A DNA stretch of 64,000 nt, from positions 1-64,000 of the forward strand of contig NW_008705579.1 in assembly GCF_000186865.1 (NCBI RefSeq). Direction: 5' to 3'. This stretch comes from Aureococcus anophagefferens (lineage: Eukaryota; Sar; Pelagophyceae; Pelagomonadales; Pelagomonadaceae). Position numbers and translations under genes: made by a program. Of the stretch, positions 22,726-31,824 are shown piece after piece (positions within the stretch are counted from its first letter, which is position 1; each line of letters begins with the position of its first letter). Below the pieces are notes generated by a model. The model searched no databases, was not told the origin of the DNA, and worked only from the letters and a program-made list of their open reading frames with translations.

Positions 22726-23471
22726 CGACGAACCTCGAAGAGACACGCGATGGGCATGTAATCAACAAAGGCAGCCCCCTAGCGCCGCGCGCCTACCACG
22801 GCGCCCATGGCCCCCGCGGCGACTCCCGAGGCGCGCAACAAGGGCTGCACGCTGCAAAAGAAGCGACGCGAAACGAATTGCAACTCGGCGAGAACGGGTG
22901 GTTTTAGGGGGTCCTGTGGGTCGTGATCGGGCCACGCGACCCGAATTTGGCTGCCTCGGACGCGGTGCAGCGTCGGAGATCGTTCATAGACACCCCGGGT
23001 GCCTTCCGTCGCGCGGGTTTGGCCGTGGAGGCCCAGGTTGTCGATAGAGAGTGCCCCGAGGTTGTGCGCCGCGGCCTCGCGCCGCGCCGTCCCGGGGCCG
23101 GAGGTCGCAAAAGTAAGGTAATAAAAGTTGCGGAACCCATTCCTGGTACCATGGGGCGGCCAAAAACGCTCGAATATTACGTTACTTCGACGGCGCGCCC
23201 CTTCCAGCCCACCGCCGCGAGCGCGGACGCAGTGTCGCGTAACTCGGCAAAGACGTCATGAAATAGGACCGCGTCTTCGACGACGCAGCCCGCAAGACGC
23301 GCGCGCAGGGCGCCGCCGGCTTGGCGCGGGCCGAGCGGCCCGCAGTGGGGCGGCACGGGGCTGCCGAGCGGAAGGAGTTCTCCATAAGACCGAGTTCCAA
23401 AAGCTCCTTGATATCAAGCGGCCGTGCTGGCGCCGGAGAGGGGATCTGATCTCCGGCCTCAAGTTCGTCGA

Positions 23472-23655
23472 CGGCACCTGGACGTCCAAGGCCCGCGCCC
23501 TCTCCCACCGACTCGAAGACGACGCGCGCCGCCTCGCGGACCGCGCCGCCCTCGCCACCCTCACGACCAACCTCCGCTGCGACGGCTAGGGGGCGGCCTC
23601 CGGCCGCCACCTGGCTCGGCTCGCCAAGGTACCCCACGAACCCCCCTGGATAAGC
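23472..23655 (+). repeat. 184-bp segment duplicated at 31571-31754, end of a possible decayed ORF
   Basis: Almost identical to 31571-31754 (for example ggccgccacc against ggccgcaacc). It carries the C-terminal end of an open frame (KARALSHRLEDDARRLADRA...TTNLRCDG stop at 23587-23589). Upstream of it only this copy has KTEFQKLLDIKRPCW, so this copy may be closer to the source. Probably a fragment of a mobile or multicopy gene. Confidence 0.85.
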
Positions 23656-23731
23656 GCCAAAGCACCGGAGAGGGGAGGGCGCTGCGCGGCATCAGCAGAT
23701 TCTTGAGGCACTCGCCAGCACAGAGCACACG

Positions 23732-24775
23732 ATGCGCGCCTCCCTCCTGGCCCTCCTCGCGCCGCTCATGGCGTCGGCGCTCGTCGCGCCGTCGGCGCGC
23801 ACCGCGCCGCGGACCGTGGCGCGCATGCTGCCGCCGTTGCCCGGCGGCCCCATGTCGCCGGAGCAGATGAAGCAGGCCGCCGACGCCATGAAGAACCTGA
23901 CGCCGGAGCAGATCGAGATGATGCTCGGCGAGGTGGAGAACATGGGTCCCGCCGAGAAGGCGCGACGACCGCGTCGCTCACTTTCGCGCGCGCGTCTCCG
24001 CGCGCGCGCGCGCGCGCGCGGCCGTCGAGGCGCGCCCGGCCGGCGATGAAGAAAGCGAGCTCCCTCTTCTGATTTTAAAAACCGTGAAGCCACTCGCGCA
24101 TCCGGAATCACTATGTTGCAATACTTTTGAGCCGACGTCGTCGCGCGTGCCCGCACGCCCCCGTGTTTCCGAAACGCTCCGCCACGCGCGTTCCCCGGGC
24201 AGGAGCGCTTGAAGTCCATGGGCGTGAACCCCGACATGCTCAAGATGTCCATGAAGGTCATGAAGGCGAACCCGGGCGTCATCAAGATGGCCCAGGAGCA
24301 GATGTCGAAGATGTCGCCGGAGCAGATGCAGCAGGCGTCCGACATGGCCGCGAAGCAGATGGAGGGCATGTCGCCCGCGCAGATCGAGGCCATGGCGGCC
24401 GAGGCCGCGAACGCGCCCTTCACGCCCATGCCGTCCGTCGTCGACGTGCCGGCGGCGAGCGCGCCGGCGGCGCGCGGCGCCCGCGACGCCGCGCTCGTCG
24501 ACGCGCTCTTCACCGTCGCCGCGGCGATGACGCCGACGGGCGCGGTGACGCTCGACGCGCTCAAGGCGCTCCCGCCCCTCCAGTCCCTCGCCGGCGACCT
24601 GCCCGACGACCTATCGGCCGACGAGATCGCCGGCTGCTGGACCGACGCGGGGCTCGCGGTCGACGGCGCCGCGGACCGCGCGGGCTTCGAGCGCGCCTGG
24701 TTCCTCCTCGACGACCTCTACGACGACGACCTCATGGTGGAAGCCCGGCGACCCCCCAAGGTCGCCAAGGCCTAA
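23732..24775 (+). CDS. Plastid-targeted protein with MSPEQM repeats (Sti1/Tic40/OEP61-like), two exons (23732-23959, 24203-24775)
   Basis: Starts MRASLLALLAPLMASALVAPSA, a signal plus transit peptide with a cleavage region like the ASA-FAP type of red-lineage plastids. Removing 23960-24202 (243 bp, GC donor, CAG acceptor, phase 0) joins MGPAEK to ERLKSMGVNPDM. The core has repeated short helices: MSPEQMKQAADAMKNLTPEQIEMM, NPGVIKMAQEQMSKMSPEQMQQASDM and MEGMSPAQIEAMA, the pattern of Sti1/DP-type chaperone-binding regions in envelope import proteins. The C-terminal half is acidic and helical, with LSADEIAGCWTDAGL and a DLYDDDLM segment. About 266 residues. A role in protein import or chaperone docking is an inference. 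Confidence 0.78.
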
Positions 24776-24874
24776 GACCATGTGGGCGGGGTTCGAGGGG
24801 GGGCGCAAGTGGGGGCGCGTCAACTTGAAGGCCGCTGGTCATCGTTTGCATGCCTTCCTGAACCTGGCCACGCG

Positions 24875-26710
24875 ATGGCAGCCCTCGATGCCCCCCACGT
24901 GGTCCTCTTCAAGCCCACGGACCTGCGCCTGCACGACCATGCGGCGCTCCTCGCCGCGCACGAGGCCGCCAGCGTCGTGCATCTGCTCGTGCTCGATCCG
25001 CGCCTGGGCTTCGGCGCCGGCGCGGCGCCGTCGCGGGAGGCGGGCCTCGCGCGCATCGAGGGCAAGCGCGCGACGTTTCTCGCCGAGTCCGTGGCCGATC
25101 TCCACGCGGCGCTGCAGCGACGCGGCTACGAGCTGCTCGTGTACCGCGGCCCCGCGGAGGCCGCGGTCGCCGCGGTCGCCGCCGCGGTCGCGCGCCGCGG
25201 CGACGCGCGGGCCGTCGTCGTGCACGCGCACGGGCCGGAGCTCTGCAGCGAGGAGCGCGCCGTCGAGCGCCGCGTCGCGGCGGTCGCGGACCTGCGCCTG
25301 CATTGGGGCTGGACGCTCGCGCACGTCGACGACCTGCCGCCGGAGACGCGCGGGGGCGCGGCGACGCCCGAGCGCTTCAAGCCGTTCCTCCAGGCCGTGC
25401 AGCGCGGCAAGGGCCCCGCGAAGTACCGGCCGTCGCGGCCCGAGCCGACGTGGCGCGCGCGCGACGCGGCCGCGGCCGCGCCGCGCGGCGGCGGCGCGTG
25501 GGGCCTCTTCGCCGCGGCCGCCGTCTGCCGCGCGGGCGTCGCCCTCGCCCCGGCGAAGGGCGGGCCGCGGGGCGGCGAGGCCGCGGCGCTGGCCGCGCTA
25601 CGTCTGGGACGACGAGCGCGCGAGGAGCTACGTCGGGTCGTCGGACTCGATGACGCCCGGCGTCGACAACGCGCTCAACTCGACGACCCGCCTGTCGCCG
25701 TACCTCGCGCACGGCTGCCTGTCGCCGCGGAAGCTCTACGACGAGGTCCGCGCCTACGAGCGCCGGCGCGCCAGGAACCGGTCGACGCGCGGGGCGGCGT
25801 CCCGCGGCCGCGAGCGGCCGCCGCCACCGCCGCGCGCGATAGGTACTGGATCTTCCACGAGCTCTGCTTCCGCGACTTCTTCGCCTTCTCGTGCGTCAAA
25901 TGGGGCGACGCGCTCTTCTCGGCGCGCGGGCCGCTCGACAGCTCCGGGCACCCGTGGCGCGACGACGGCGGCGCGACGCGCGGCCTCTTCGCGAAGTGGA
26001 CGCGCGGCGCGACGGGCTACCCCTTCGTCGACGCCGGCATGCGCCAGCTCGCGGCCGAAGGCCGCATGCCCCACCTGCTCCGCCAGCTCTGCGCGGCGTT
26101 CCTCGTCCGCGACCTCCGCGTGCCCTGGCGCTGGGGCGCGGAGTGGTTCGAGGCGCATCTCCTGGACCACGCGCCCGACGCGAACTACGGCAACTGGGGC
26201 TACCGCATCCTGCCCGTCGCCCAGCTCCTGCCCCTGGAGACGGACCATCTGACGTCGCTCGAGATCCTCTCGTGGCCCGTCGTCCACGACCCGCGCCTCG
26301 AATACGTCCTCGCCTGGTGCCCCGAGCTCCGCGCCGTCGCGGAGACGCGCGGGCCCGTCTGCGCGCGCGAGCCCTGGCGCCTCGGCGCCGGCTACGCGCG
26401 GACGGCGCGCGTCGACGTCGCGCCGAGACGCGATTCGCCGCTGTGGGTCATGTCCGTGAATCGCGCCAACTGGCCGGACTACCAAAAGATGATGACCGGC
26501 ACAGCGCACACCCTCGCCTTCGAGCCGAACGACGTCTACCCGCCGCCGCTCGTGCCGCCCGTCGAGCTCGAGATCCTCTACGACAAGATACCCCTGGACC
26601 ACTCCTGGGGCGCGCCCGCGGAACGCGCGCCGGCCGCGCCGAAGCCAGCCGCGGCGTCGAAGCGGCCCGGGCGCCGCCGCGGCCAGCGGAAGCGGCGCGT
26701 CGAAGGCTAA
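24875..26710 (+). CDS. Cryptochrome/photolyase family, CRY-DASH-like, one intron and one frame break
   Basis: ATG at 24875 (MAALDAPHVVLFKPTDLRLHDHAAL), the N-terminal antenna-binding alpha/beta domain. The FAD-binding domain holds GGEAAAL, YVWDDERARSY, STTRLSPYLAHGCLSPRKLYDEV, YWIFHELCFRDFFAF, TGYPFVDAGMRQL, WRWGAEWFEAHLLDH and NYGNWGY, in family order. Between GGEAAALAA and YVWDD the frame shifts by one base near 25590-25605 in a GC-rich stretch, probably an assembly error. A 62-bp GT-AG intron at 25781-25842 (phase 2) joins RRARN-R to YWIFHEL. The SPRK and LxxRDFF context resembles CRY-DASH. The basic C-terminal tail (RPGRRRGQRKRR) could direct it to the nucleus. Expected to repair UV lesions or sense blue light. 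Confidence 0.85.
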   Translation: MAALDAPHVVLFKPTDLRLHDHAALLAAHEAASVVHLLVLDPRLGFGAGAAPSREAGLARIEGKRATFLAESVADLHAALQRRGYELLVYRGPAEAAVAAVAAAVARRGDARAVVVHAHGPELCSEERAVERRVAAVADLRLHWGWTLAHVDDLPPETRGGAATPERFKPFLQAVQRGKGPAKYRPSRPEPTWRARDAAAAAPRGGGAWGLFAAAAVCRAGVALAPAKGGPRGGEAAALAALRLGRRAREELRRVVGLDDARRRQRAQLDDPPVAVPRARLPVAAEALRRGPRLRAPARQEPVDARGGVPRPRAAAATAARDRYWIFHELCFRDFFAFSCVKWGDALFSARGPLDSSGHPWRDDGGATRGLFAKWTRGATGYPFVDAGMRQLAAEGRMPHLLRQLCAAFLVRDLRVPWRWGAEWFEAHLLDHAPDANYGNWGYRILPVAQLLPLETDHLTSLEILSWPVVHDPRLEYVLAWCPELRAVAETRGPVCAREPWRLGAGYARTARVDVAPRRDSPLWVMSVNRANWPDYQKMMTGTAHTLAFEPNDVYPPPLVPPVELEILYDKIPLDHSWGAPAERAPAAPKPAAASKRPGRRRGQRKRRVEG

Positions 26711-26846
26711 ACTGACGTCTGCGGGGTCCCAGAGGGATCTCGAACCGAACTTCAAGGTGGGTTGTTGGACTAGTTATTGAAGGGGATGTTTACCTCCGCA
26801 GCTTGTGGTAATTATTTTTGCGATGGTCTTGTGAGGCGCAGCAGCC

Positions 26847-28937
26847 ATGAAGCGACTCGCGCTCCTCCTGCTGGCGTCGGCCGGCGCGACGCTCCACCGC
26901 GTCGACCCGCAGCAGACGAGCCACCAGTTCCTGGAGAACCTCGCCACGGCGCCGCGCCGCGACCACGTGCCCCACGGCCACACGGGCCACACGGGCCGGG
27001 CGCGCGCGGCGCGCGACGCGGCGGCGGCGCGGCACATGGCGAAGATCGAGGCCGTGTACAGCGCGAACGTGAGCGCCAAGAGCGTCTACGGCGAGCGCGC
27101 GGACCTCTACGAGCGCGGCCACGGCGGCGAGCAGAAGGCGAAGCGGCTCGAGAACCCCAAGGTGCGGGCGCAGTGCTCGCGCGTGCCCGTCACGGAGGAC
27201 GCGCGCAAGCTGCGGGCCCAGAACCGGTCCGTCGTCGTCGCCGTGCAGGCCTTCACGCCGTCCAAGTCGAACCTCTGCGAGGGCAGCCGCGTCGACTGGC
27301 GAGAAGGCGTCGCGCAGTGCCTCGCGAAGCTCACGGGCCTCGACGTCTTCGTGCGCAACGACGACGGCACCTGCGCGGACTGCGCGCGCGTGCGGCGCGT
27401 GCCCTGCGGCGACGTGCTGTCCAAGCCCGCGGGCCTCTTCGTCGTCATCGGCGGCGGCGACGACCGCCAGCTCCAGTTCCACTGCGTCGGAAGCTACTGC
27501 GGCTACCCGCACGCGCCCGTCGTCGCGACGACGGGCGCGCACCCGCCCCACGACTACGTCGGGGGCTGCGCCGTCGCCGCCTTCACGAAGGCGCGCGTGC
27601 CCTTTTTGCACGGGCCCCACATCTCCGCGACGGCGGACCCGCCGACTAGGGTCGCGTGGTTCCCCATCCTCAACCCGCACACGGAGGTCCGCGGCATCTG
27701 GGAGCGGTCGCTCCTCTACGCGGGCCTGGGGGACGTGCCCGCGGACTACGCCGGGCCGCCCGTGCCGCCGCCCCTGCGGCTCGAGAGCGGCGACGACGTC
27801 GGCGTGCCCACGAAAAAGACGATGAAGGACCACGAGCGGCGCCGCGGCATGCGCGTCGACGCGGACGTCAAGTTCCAGCGGGACGTCGTCGAGGGCAGCT
27901 TCCTGCGGTCCGGCTTCACGCGCATCGAGGTGCTGCGGGACGACGCGCTGCCGAAGCCGCTCCTGCTGCCGCCGCGCGAGCGCCTGCTCTTCGACGAGCT
28001 CGGATCGCGCGAGGCGCTCCGGCGGCCGCGGGCGAAGAGGCTGCTCTACATCGGGTCCTTCCGCGCGAACAAGGGCCAGCGGAGCTTCCTGAGCAAGCTC
28101 GACGCCGACAGCCTCGGGGACTACGACCTCGAGTTCTACGGGCTGCGCCAGGAGGGGCAGGAGGCGGAGTACGACGCCGTCGCGGCGCTCGTCGCCGACC
28201 CCAAGTTCCGCGGCAAGGTGACGATCCACGACGCGCGCGTGTCCCACGAGGACATGATGCGCGCCATGGCCACGGCGTCGGGCCTCGTGCACTACAGCAA
28301 CCAGGACCGGAACCCGCGCGTGCTCTACGAGGCGCTCTACTTCGGACTCCCCGTGCTCGTCGCGACGCAGGCCATGCCCTACGTGGGCCTGCAGTGCAAG
28401 CCCTTCGTGACGCTCACGGACGCGGACGGCGACGCGGCCGTGCTCAACGCGGACGTCGCGGCGTTCGTCGCGGCGCTGTCCGAGTCCGCGGGCCGCGCGG
28501 CGGCCATCGGCGACCCGAGCGCGGAGCTGACGAGCCGCAACGACGAGCCCGTGCAGGTCGCGATCCGCGTCTACGTGGAGCGGGAGCTGCTGACGATGAA
28601 GGTCTACGAGCAGCTCTGCGCGCGGCTCGGCCTCTGCGACCCGGCGTGCTTCAAGCGCGCGCCGACGCCCTGGGCCAAGGGCAAGTGCGCGCGCCGCGAG
28701 CTCGTGCGCTTCGAGAACTGGGTCACGGGGCCCTGGGACGCGTCCAAGGCGCTGAAGCCGAACCTCCGCATCACGACGGACTCGAAGGCGCGCTGCTACG
28801 CGAAGAACGCGCTCCAGTTCGACCGCTTCAAGGGCTTCCCCTGGTGGAGCCACAACGCGTGGCCCTCCCACGACGGCGACGACGGCCACTGCGCGGGGCT
28901 CGCGCGGACCGCGACCAAGGCCATGGCGGCGTTTTAA
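26847..28937 (+). CDS. Secretory-pathway glycosyltransferase-like protein (GT-B, GT4 type)
   Basis: Protein of 696 residues with a signal peptide (MKRLALLLLASAGATLH) and Cys-rich N-terminal half (CSRVPV, NLCEGSRVDW, CADCARVRRVPCGDV, FHCVGSYCGY). The C-terminal half has the retaining GT-B donor-domain pattern: RLLYIGSFRANKGQ, then DLEFYG, VTIHDARVSHEDMM, ATASGLVHYSNQD and PRVLYEALYFGLPVLVAT, the E-x7-E-like region of GT4 enzymes. After it lies a Cys-rich basic tail (CDPACFKRAPTPWAKGKC). Likely in the Golgi. Substrate cannot be told. The last ~470 bp are copied at 31015-31552. Confidence 0.75.
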   Translation: MKRLALLLLASAGATLHRVDPQQTSHQFLENLATAPRRDHVPHGHTGHTGRARAARDAAAARHMAKIEAVYSANVSAKSVYGERADLYERGHGGEQKAKRLENPKVRAQCSRVPVTEDARKLRAQNRSVVVAVQAFTPSKSNLCEGSRVDWREGVAQCLAKLTGLDVFVRNDDGTCADCARVRRVPCGDVLSKPAGLFVVIGGGDDRQLQFHCVGSYCGYPHAPVVATTGAHPPHDYVGGCAVAAFTKARVPFLHGPHISATADPPTRVAWFPILNPHTEVRGIWERSLLYAGLGDVPADYAGPPVPPPLRLESGDDVGVPTKKTMKDHERRRGMRVDADVKFQRDVVEGSFLRSGFTRIEVLRDDALPKPLLLPPRERLLFDELGSREALRRPRAKRLLYIGSFRANKGQRSFLSKLDADSLGDYDLEFYGLRQEGQEAEYDAVAALVADPKFRGKVTIHDARVSHEDMMRAMATASGLVHYSNQDRNPRVLYEALYFGLPVLVATQAMPYVGLQCKPFVTLTDADGDAAVLNADVAAFVAALSESAGRAAAIGDPSAELTSRNDEPVQVAIRVYVERELLTMKVYEQLCARLGLCDPACFKRAPTPWAKGKCARRELVRFENWVTGPWDASKALKPNLRITTDSKARCYAKNALQFDRFKGFPWWSHNAWPSHDGDDGHCAGLARTATKAMAAF

Positions 28938-29500
28938 AATCTAGTTCATTGCGTCATGGGTCGCAATGTTCACGCGTGCAAACTGCCAAGGCATGCCAGT
29001 CCTCTCGCGCGCGTTGGTTCGGTGATGAGACCGCGGGCGAGTTTGATACGCCCCTCGAGGAGCTTGTACCTCGTTTCACGCACGATATATCCCGAACTCC
29101 TCCTGACTCCTCAGATTCGTTTTTTCTCCACAAAGAATTTTTTTGGCGAGTTGAGACTTCGATCGACGAAATCGATCGACAAAAACTCATGGTTTGAAAA
29201 ACGGTGCGCGCGTAAGTGCGTCCGTTGCCCGCCGCAGAGGCCGACAGAAAAATCCTGCAGCGTCTTCTCAGTGCCGCGTGGCCGACGACGCCGAGGACGA
29301 CGACGACTGCAGCGACAGGCATGGTGCGTATTCGAGACGTGACCGAGTGCGCAAAACCCGTGCACGACTGAAAACCCTTCGCCACGCCGCCCTAGGTCAC
29401 GGTCCCCACCACGCTGGCGCTCCTCATGTCCCCGTCCGTGTCGGCCATCCTCGCGGGCCAGCGAAACCCGAACCTGAAGCGTCTCGCGGCGCCCCTCAAG
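28938..29500. other. Intergenic between glycosyltransferase and reductase
   Basis: The first ~70 bp match the downstream duplicated copy at 31487-31552. A short less GC-rich patch (29085-29195) includes gaaatcgatcgac. No gene is supported. Confidence 0.4.
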
Positions 29501-29654
29501 TTCCGCGACGATCGCGCGGCCGCGTCGCGATGTTTTCTTCTCCGTCCGTCCGCGACCGCCGCGCGCGCAGGTCCTCGTTCCGCGACGAGCGCGCGGCCGC
29601 GTCGCGATGTTTTCTTCTCCGTCCGTCCGCGACCGCCGCGCGCGCAGGTCCTCG
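29501..29654 (+). repeat. 77-bp tandem duplication with AG|GT at both ends
   Basis: Copies 29501-29577 and 29578-29654 differ only at about one base (gacgat against gacgag). Each ends ...gcgcgcag|gtcctcg, so a 77-bp GT-AG segment (29571-29647) is created between the copies. Both copies carry an ATG in the same context (29530 and 29607). Confidence 0.9.
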
Positions 29655-30659
29655 GGCCTCGTCCTCGCCGACGCGCCGTCGATCGGTGCCCCGACGCTGT
29701 CGCCCCTCGTCTTCGGCACGCTCCGGCTCCACGAGACCGAGGACCCCTTCGCGCTCCTCACCGAGGCGTGGCACCTCGGCATCACGTCCTTCGACTGCGC
29801 CGCCGTCTACGGCGGCGGCCGCTGCGAGGAGATTTTGGGCGCCTGGCTCCGCGACGCGGCCCCCGCGGCCGCGAGGGCCGGCGCCGTCGTCGTCACCAAG
29901 GGCGGCTGCGGCGCGCCGGACACGTCCTGGGCGCCGCGGCTCGCGTACCGCGACCTCCGCGCGGAGCTCGACGCGTCGCTGGCCAAGCTCGGCCGCGTCG
30001 ACCTCTACCTGCTGCACCGCGACGACCCCTCTCGGCCCGTCGCGGAGATCGTCCGGTCCATGAACGAGCTCCTCGCCTCGGGCGACGGCCCGCGGGCCTG
30101 GGGCGTGTCCAACTGGGCGACGCCGCGCGTCGCCGAGGCCCGCGCCGTCGCCCACGCCGAGGGCCTCGTGGGCCCGACGTGCTCGTCGGTCCAGGACTCG
30201 CTCGCGGCGCCGCGCCACGCGCCCTGGCCGGGCACGGAGTACATGACGGACGCGGACCGCGCGTGGTACGCGAGCCACCCCGACGTGCCCGTGCTCGCCT
30301 GGGAGGTGCTCGCCAAGGGATTCCTCGCCGGGCGCTGGGACCGCGGCGACGCGCCCCGCGGCGACGCGCCCCCGGACGCGTTCCGCGCGGGCGGAGACAT
30401 GGGCGCGTGGCGCGACGCGCGGCTCCGGTCGGCCTACCTCACGGACGACAACTTCGACCGCCGCGACCGCGCCGCGGCCTTCGGCGCGGCCCGGGGGCTC
30501 GGGCCGGAGCACGTCGCCGTCGCCTGGTGCGCCAAGCAAGCGTACCCGGCCCACGTCTGCGTCGCGACGACGACCGCGGCCCACCTCCGCTCCAACGTCA
30601 AGGCCCTCGCGCTCGACCTCGACGAGGCCGACCTCGCCTGGCTCGCTCACGGGCCCTGA
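29607..30659 (+). CDS. Aldo/keto reductase family oxidoreductase
   Basis: About 350 residues. A TIM-barrel AKR pattern is visible: LSPLVFGTLRL, GITSFDCAAVYGGGRCEEILGAWL (catalytic Asp and Tyr), VVVTKGG (catalytic Lys), VDLYLLHRDDP (catalytic His), WGVSNWATPRV, LAWEVLAKGFLAGRW, VAVAWCAKQAYPAHVCVATTTAAHL (NADPH-binding end). Predicted to use NADPH to reduce a carbonyl; substrate unknown. ATG 29607 lies in the second copy of the 77-bp duplication. Translation from the first copy's ATG (29530) with removal of the 77-bp GT-AG segment would give the identical protein. Its last 120 bp are duplicated at 33055-33172. Confidence 0.88.
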   Translation: MFSSPSVRDRRARRSSGLVLADAPSIGAPTLSPLVFGTLRLHETEDPFALLTEAWHLGITSFDCAAVYGGGRCEEILGAWLRDAAPAAARAGAVVVTKGGCGAPDTSWAPRLAYRDLRAELDASLAKLGRVDLYLLHRDDPSRPVAEIVRSMNELLASGDGPRAWGVSNWATPRVAEARAVAHAEGLVGPTCSSVQDSLAAPRHAPWPGTEYMTDADRAWYASHPDVPVLAWEVLAKGFLAGRWDRGDAPRGDAPPDAFRAGGDMGAWRDARLRSAYLTDDNFDRRDRAAAFGAARGLGPEHVAVAWCAKQAYPAHVCVATTTAAHLRSNVKALALDLDEADLAWLAHGP

Positions 30660-30732
30660 CGCCGTGCGTCATTGTACAGTCTAACTTGCGTGCGTATACC
30701 AAAACGATTACCCGCGCGGCGCTACGAGTTCG

Positions 30733-31016
30733 CTAAGCGGCGCACGCGCGGCGCTCCGCGAGCTCCTTTCGTCGCGCGCGGCGCTCGGTCTGCTCGGCCT
30801 GGATGGAGGCGAGGGCCGCCTCGGCGCTCTCGAAGAGGACGTCGCTCAGGGGCTCGCGTGGCGGCACGAGCGCGACGGAGCCCGGGAAGATCGGCGGCCC
30901 GCGGCACGTGCAGCGGCCAACGCAGCGGCACGGCGCGGTCATCTTCGGGATGACGGAGAAGAGCATGGCCTCGCGGGCGCCCGCGGCGGCGGTCACGAGG
31001 GGCTCCGTGGCGCTCG
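30733..31016 (-). pseudogene. Truncated copy of the 130-residue gene at 33244-33636
   Basis: The minus strand encodes the last ~95 residues of that protein (SATEPLVTAAAGAREAMLFS to ERRACA) with few changes. The first ~36 codons are absent: at 31016 homology stops and a glycosyltransferase fragment begins. An ORF running through the join to 31089 is a chimera, not a gene. Confidence 0.85.
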
Positions 31017-31552
31017 TCGGGGCGCTCGCCGAGTCCGCGGGCCGCGCGGCGGCCATCGGCGACCCGAGCGCGGAGCTGACGAGCCGCAACGACGAGCCCG
31101 TGCAGGTCGCGATCCGCGTCTACGTGGAGCGGGAGCTGCTGACGATGAAGGTCTACGAGCAGCTCTGCGCGCGGCTCGGCCTCTGCGACCCGGCGTGCTT
31201 CAAGCGCGCGCCGACGCCCTGGGCCAAGGGCAAGTGCGCGCGCCGCGAGCTCGTGCGCTTCGAGAACTGGGTCACGGGGCCCTGGGACGCGTCCAAGGCG
31301 CTGAAGCCGAACCTCCGCATCACGACGGACTCGAAGGCGCGCTGCTACGCGAAGAACGCGCTCCAGTTCGACCGCTTCAAGGGCTTCCCCTGGTGGAGCC
31401 ACAACGCGTGGCCCTCCCACGACGGCGACGACGGCCACTGCGCGGGGCTCGCGCGGACCGCGACCAAGGCCATGGCGGCGTTTTAAAATCTAGTTCATTG
31501 CATCATGGGTCGCAAACACGCGTGCAAAGCGCTGCCATCGCAAGTCCTCTCG
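31017..31552 (+). pseudogene. Duplicated 3' end of the glycosyltransferase gene
   Basis: Matches 28466-29005 at an offset of 2549 bp, nearly without change from gagtccgcgg to the stop codon and past it (ctagttcattg). It encodes only the C-terminal ~150 residues, lacks the sugar-donor site and has no start of its own. Confidence 0.9.
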
Positions 31553-31570
31553 GACAAAGCCACAAAAATC

Positions 31571-31754
31571 CGGCACCTGGACGTCCAAGGCCCGCGCCCT
31601 CTCCCACCGACTCGAAGACGACGCGCGCCGCCTCGCGGACCGCGCCGCCCTCGCCACCCTCACGACCAACCTCCGCTGCGACGGCTAGGGGGCGGCCTCC
31701 GGCCGCAACCTGGCTCGGCTCGCCAAGGTACCCCACGAACCCCCCTGGATAAGC
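31571..31754 (+). repeat. Second copy of the 184-bp segment from 23472-23655
   Basis: Direct-orientation copy 8.1 kb from the first, nearly identical, inserted directly after the glycosyltransferase fragment and before the methyltransferase gene. Confidence 0.88.
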
Positions 31755-31824
31755 CCCACAAAATCCTGGTGAGCAGTCCCTCCGTCGAGTCAAAAGCGGG
31801 TACCGGGTTGGCACCTCTTCAAGC

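Larger units (their letters stand above)
21711..23731. other. Long intergenic region of repeat debris
   Basis: Contains the plus-strand copy of a dispersed repeat, a 20-bp tandem pair, a third degenerate repeat fragment near 22960-23005 (cggagatcgttc), and a 184-bp segment also present at 31571-31754. The stretch 22490-22740 is less GC-rich than its surroundings. No complete gene is supported. Confidence 0.5.

Noticed and set aside
23989..24022. (CG)n tract as a functional Z-DNA element
   Set aside because: It lies inside an inferred intron and is short; nothing beyond composition supports a role.
30722..31438. Minus-strand ORF joining the glycosyltransferase antisense with the small gene fragment
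   Set aside because: Chimera across a duplication breakpoint; only the 30733-31016 part matches a real coding frame.
31023..31486. ORF encoding the end of a glycosyltransferase as an independent gene
   Set aside because: It is an exact duplicate of a 3' gene end with no start or catalytic domain of its own.
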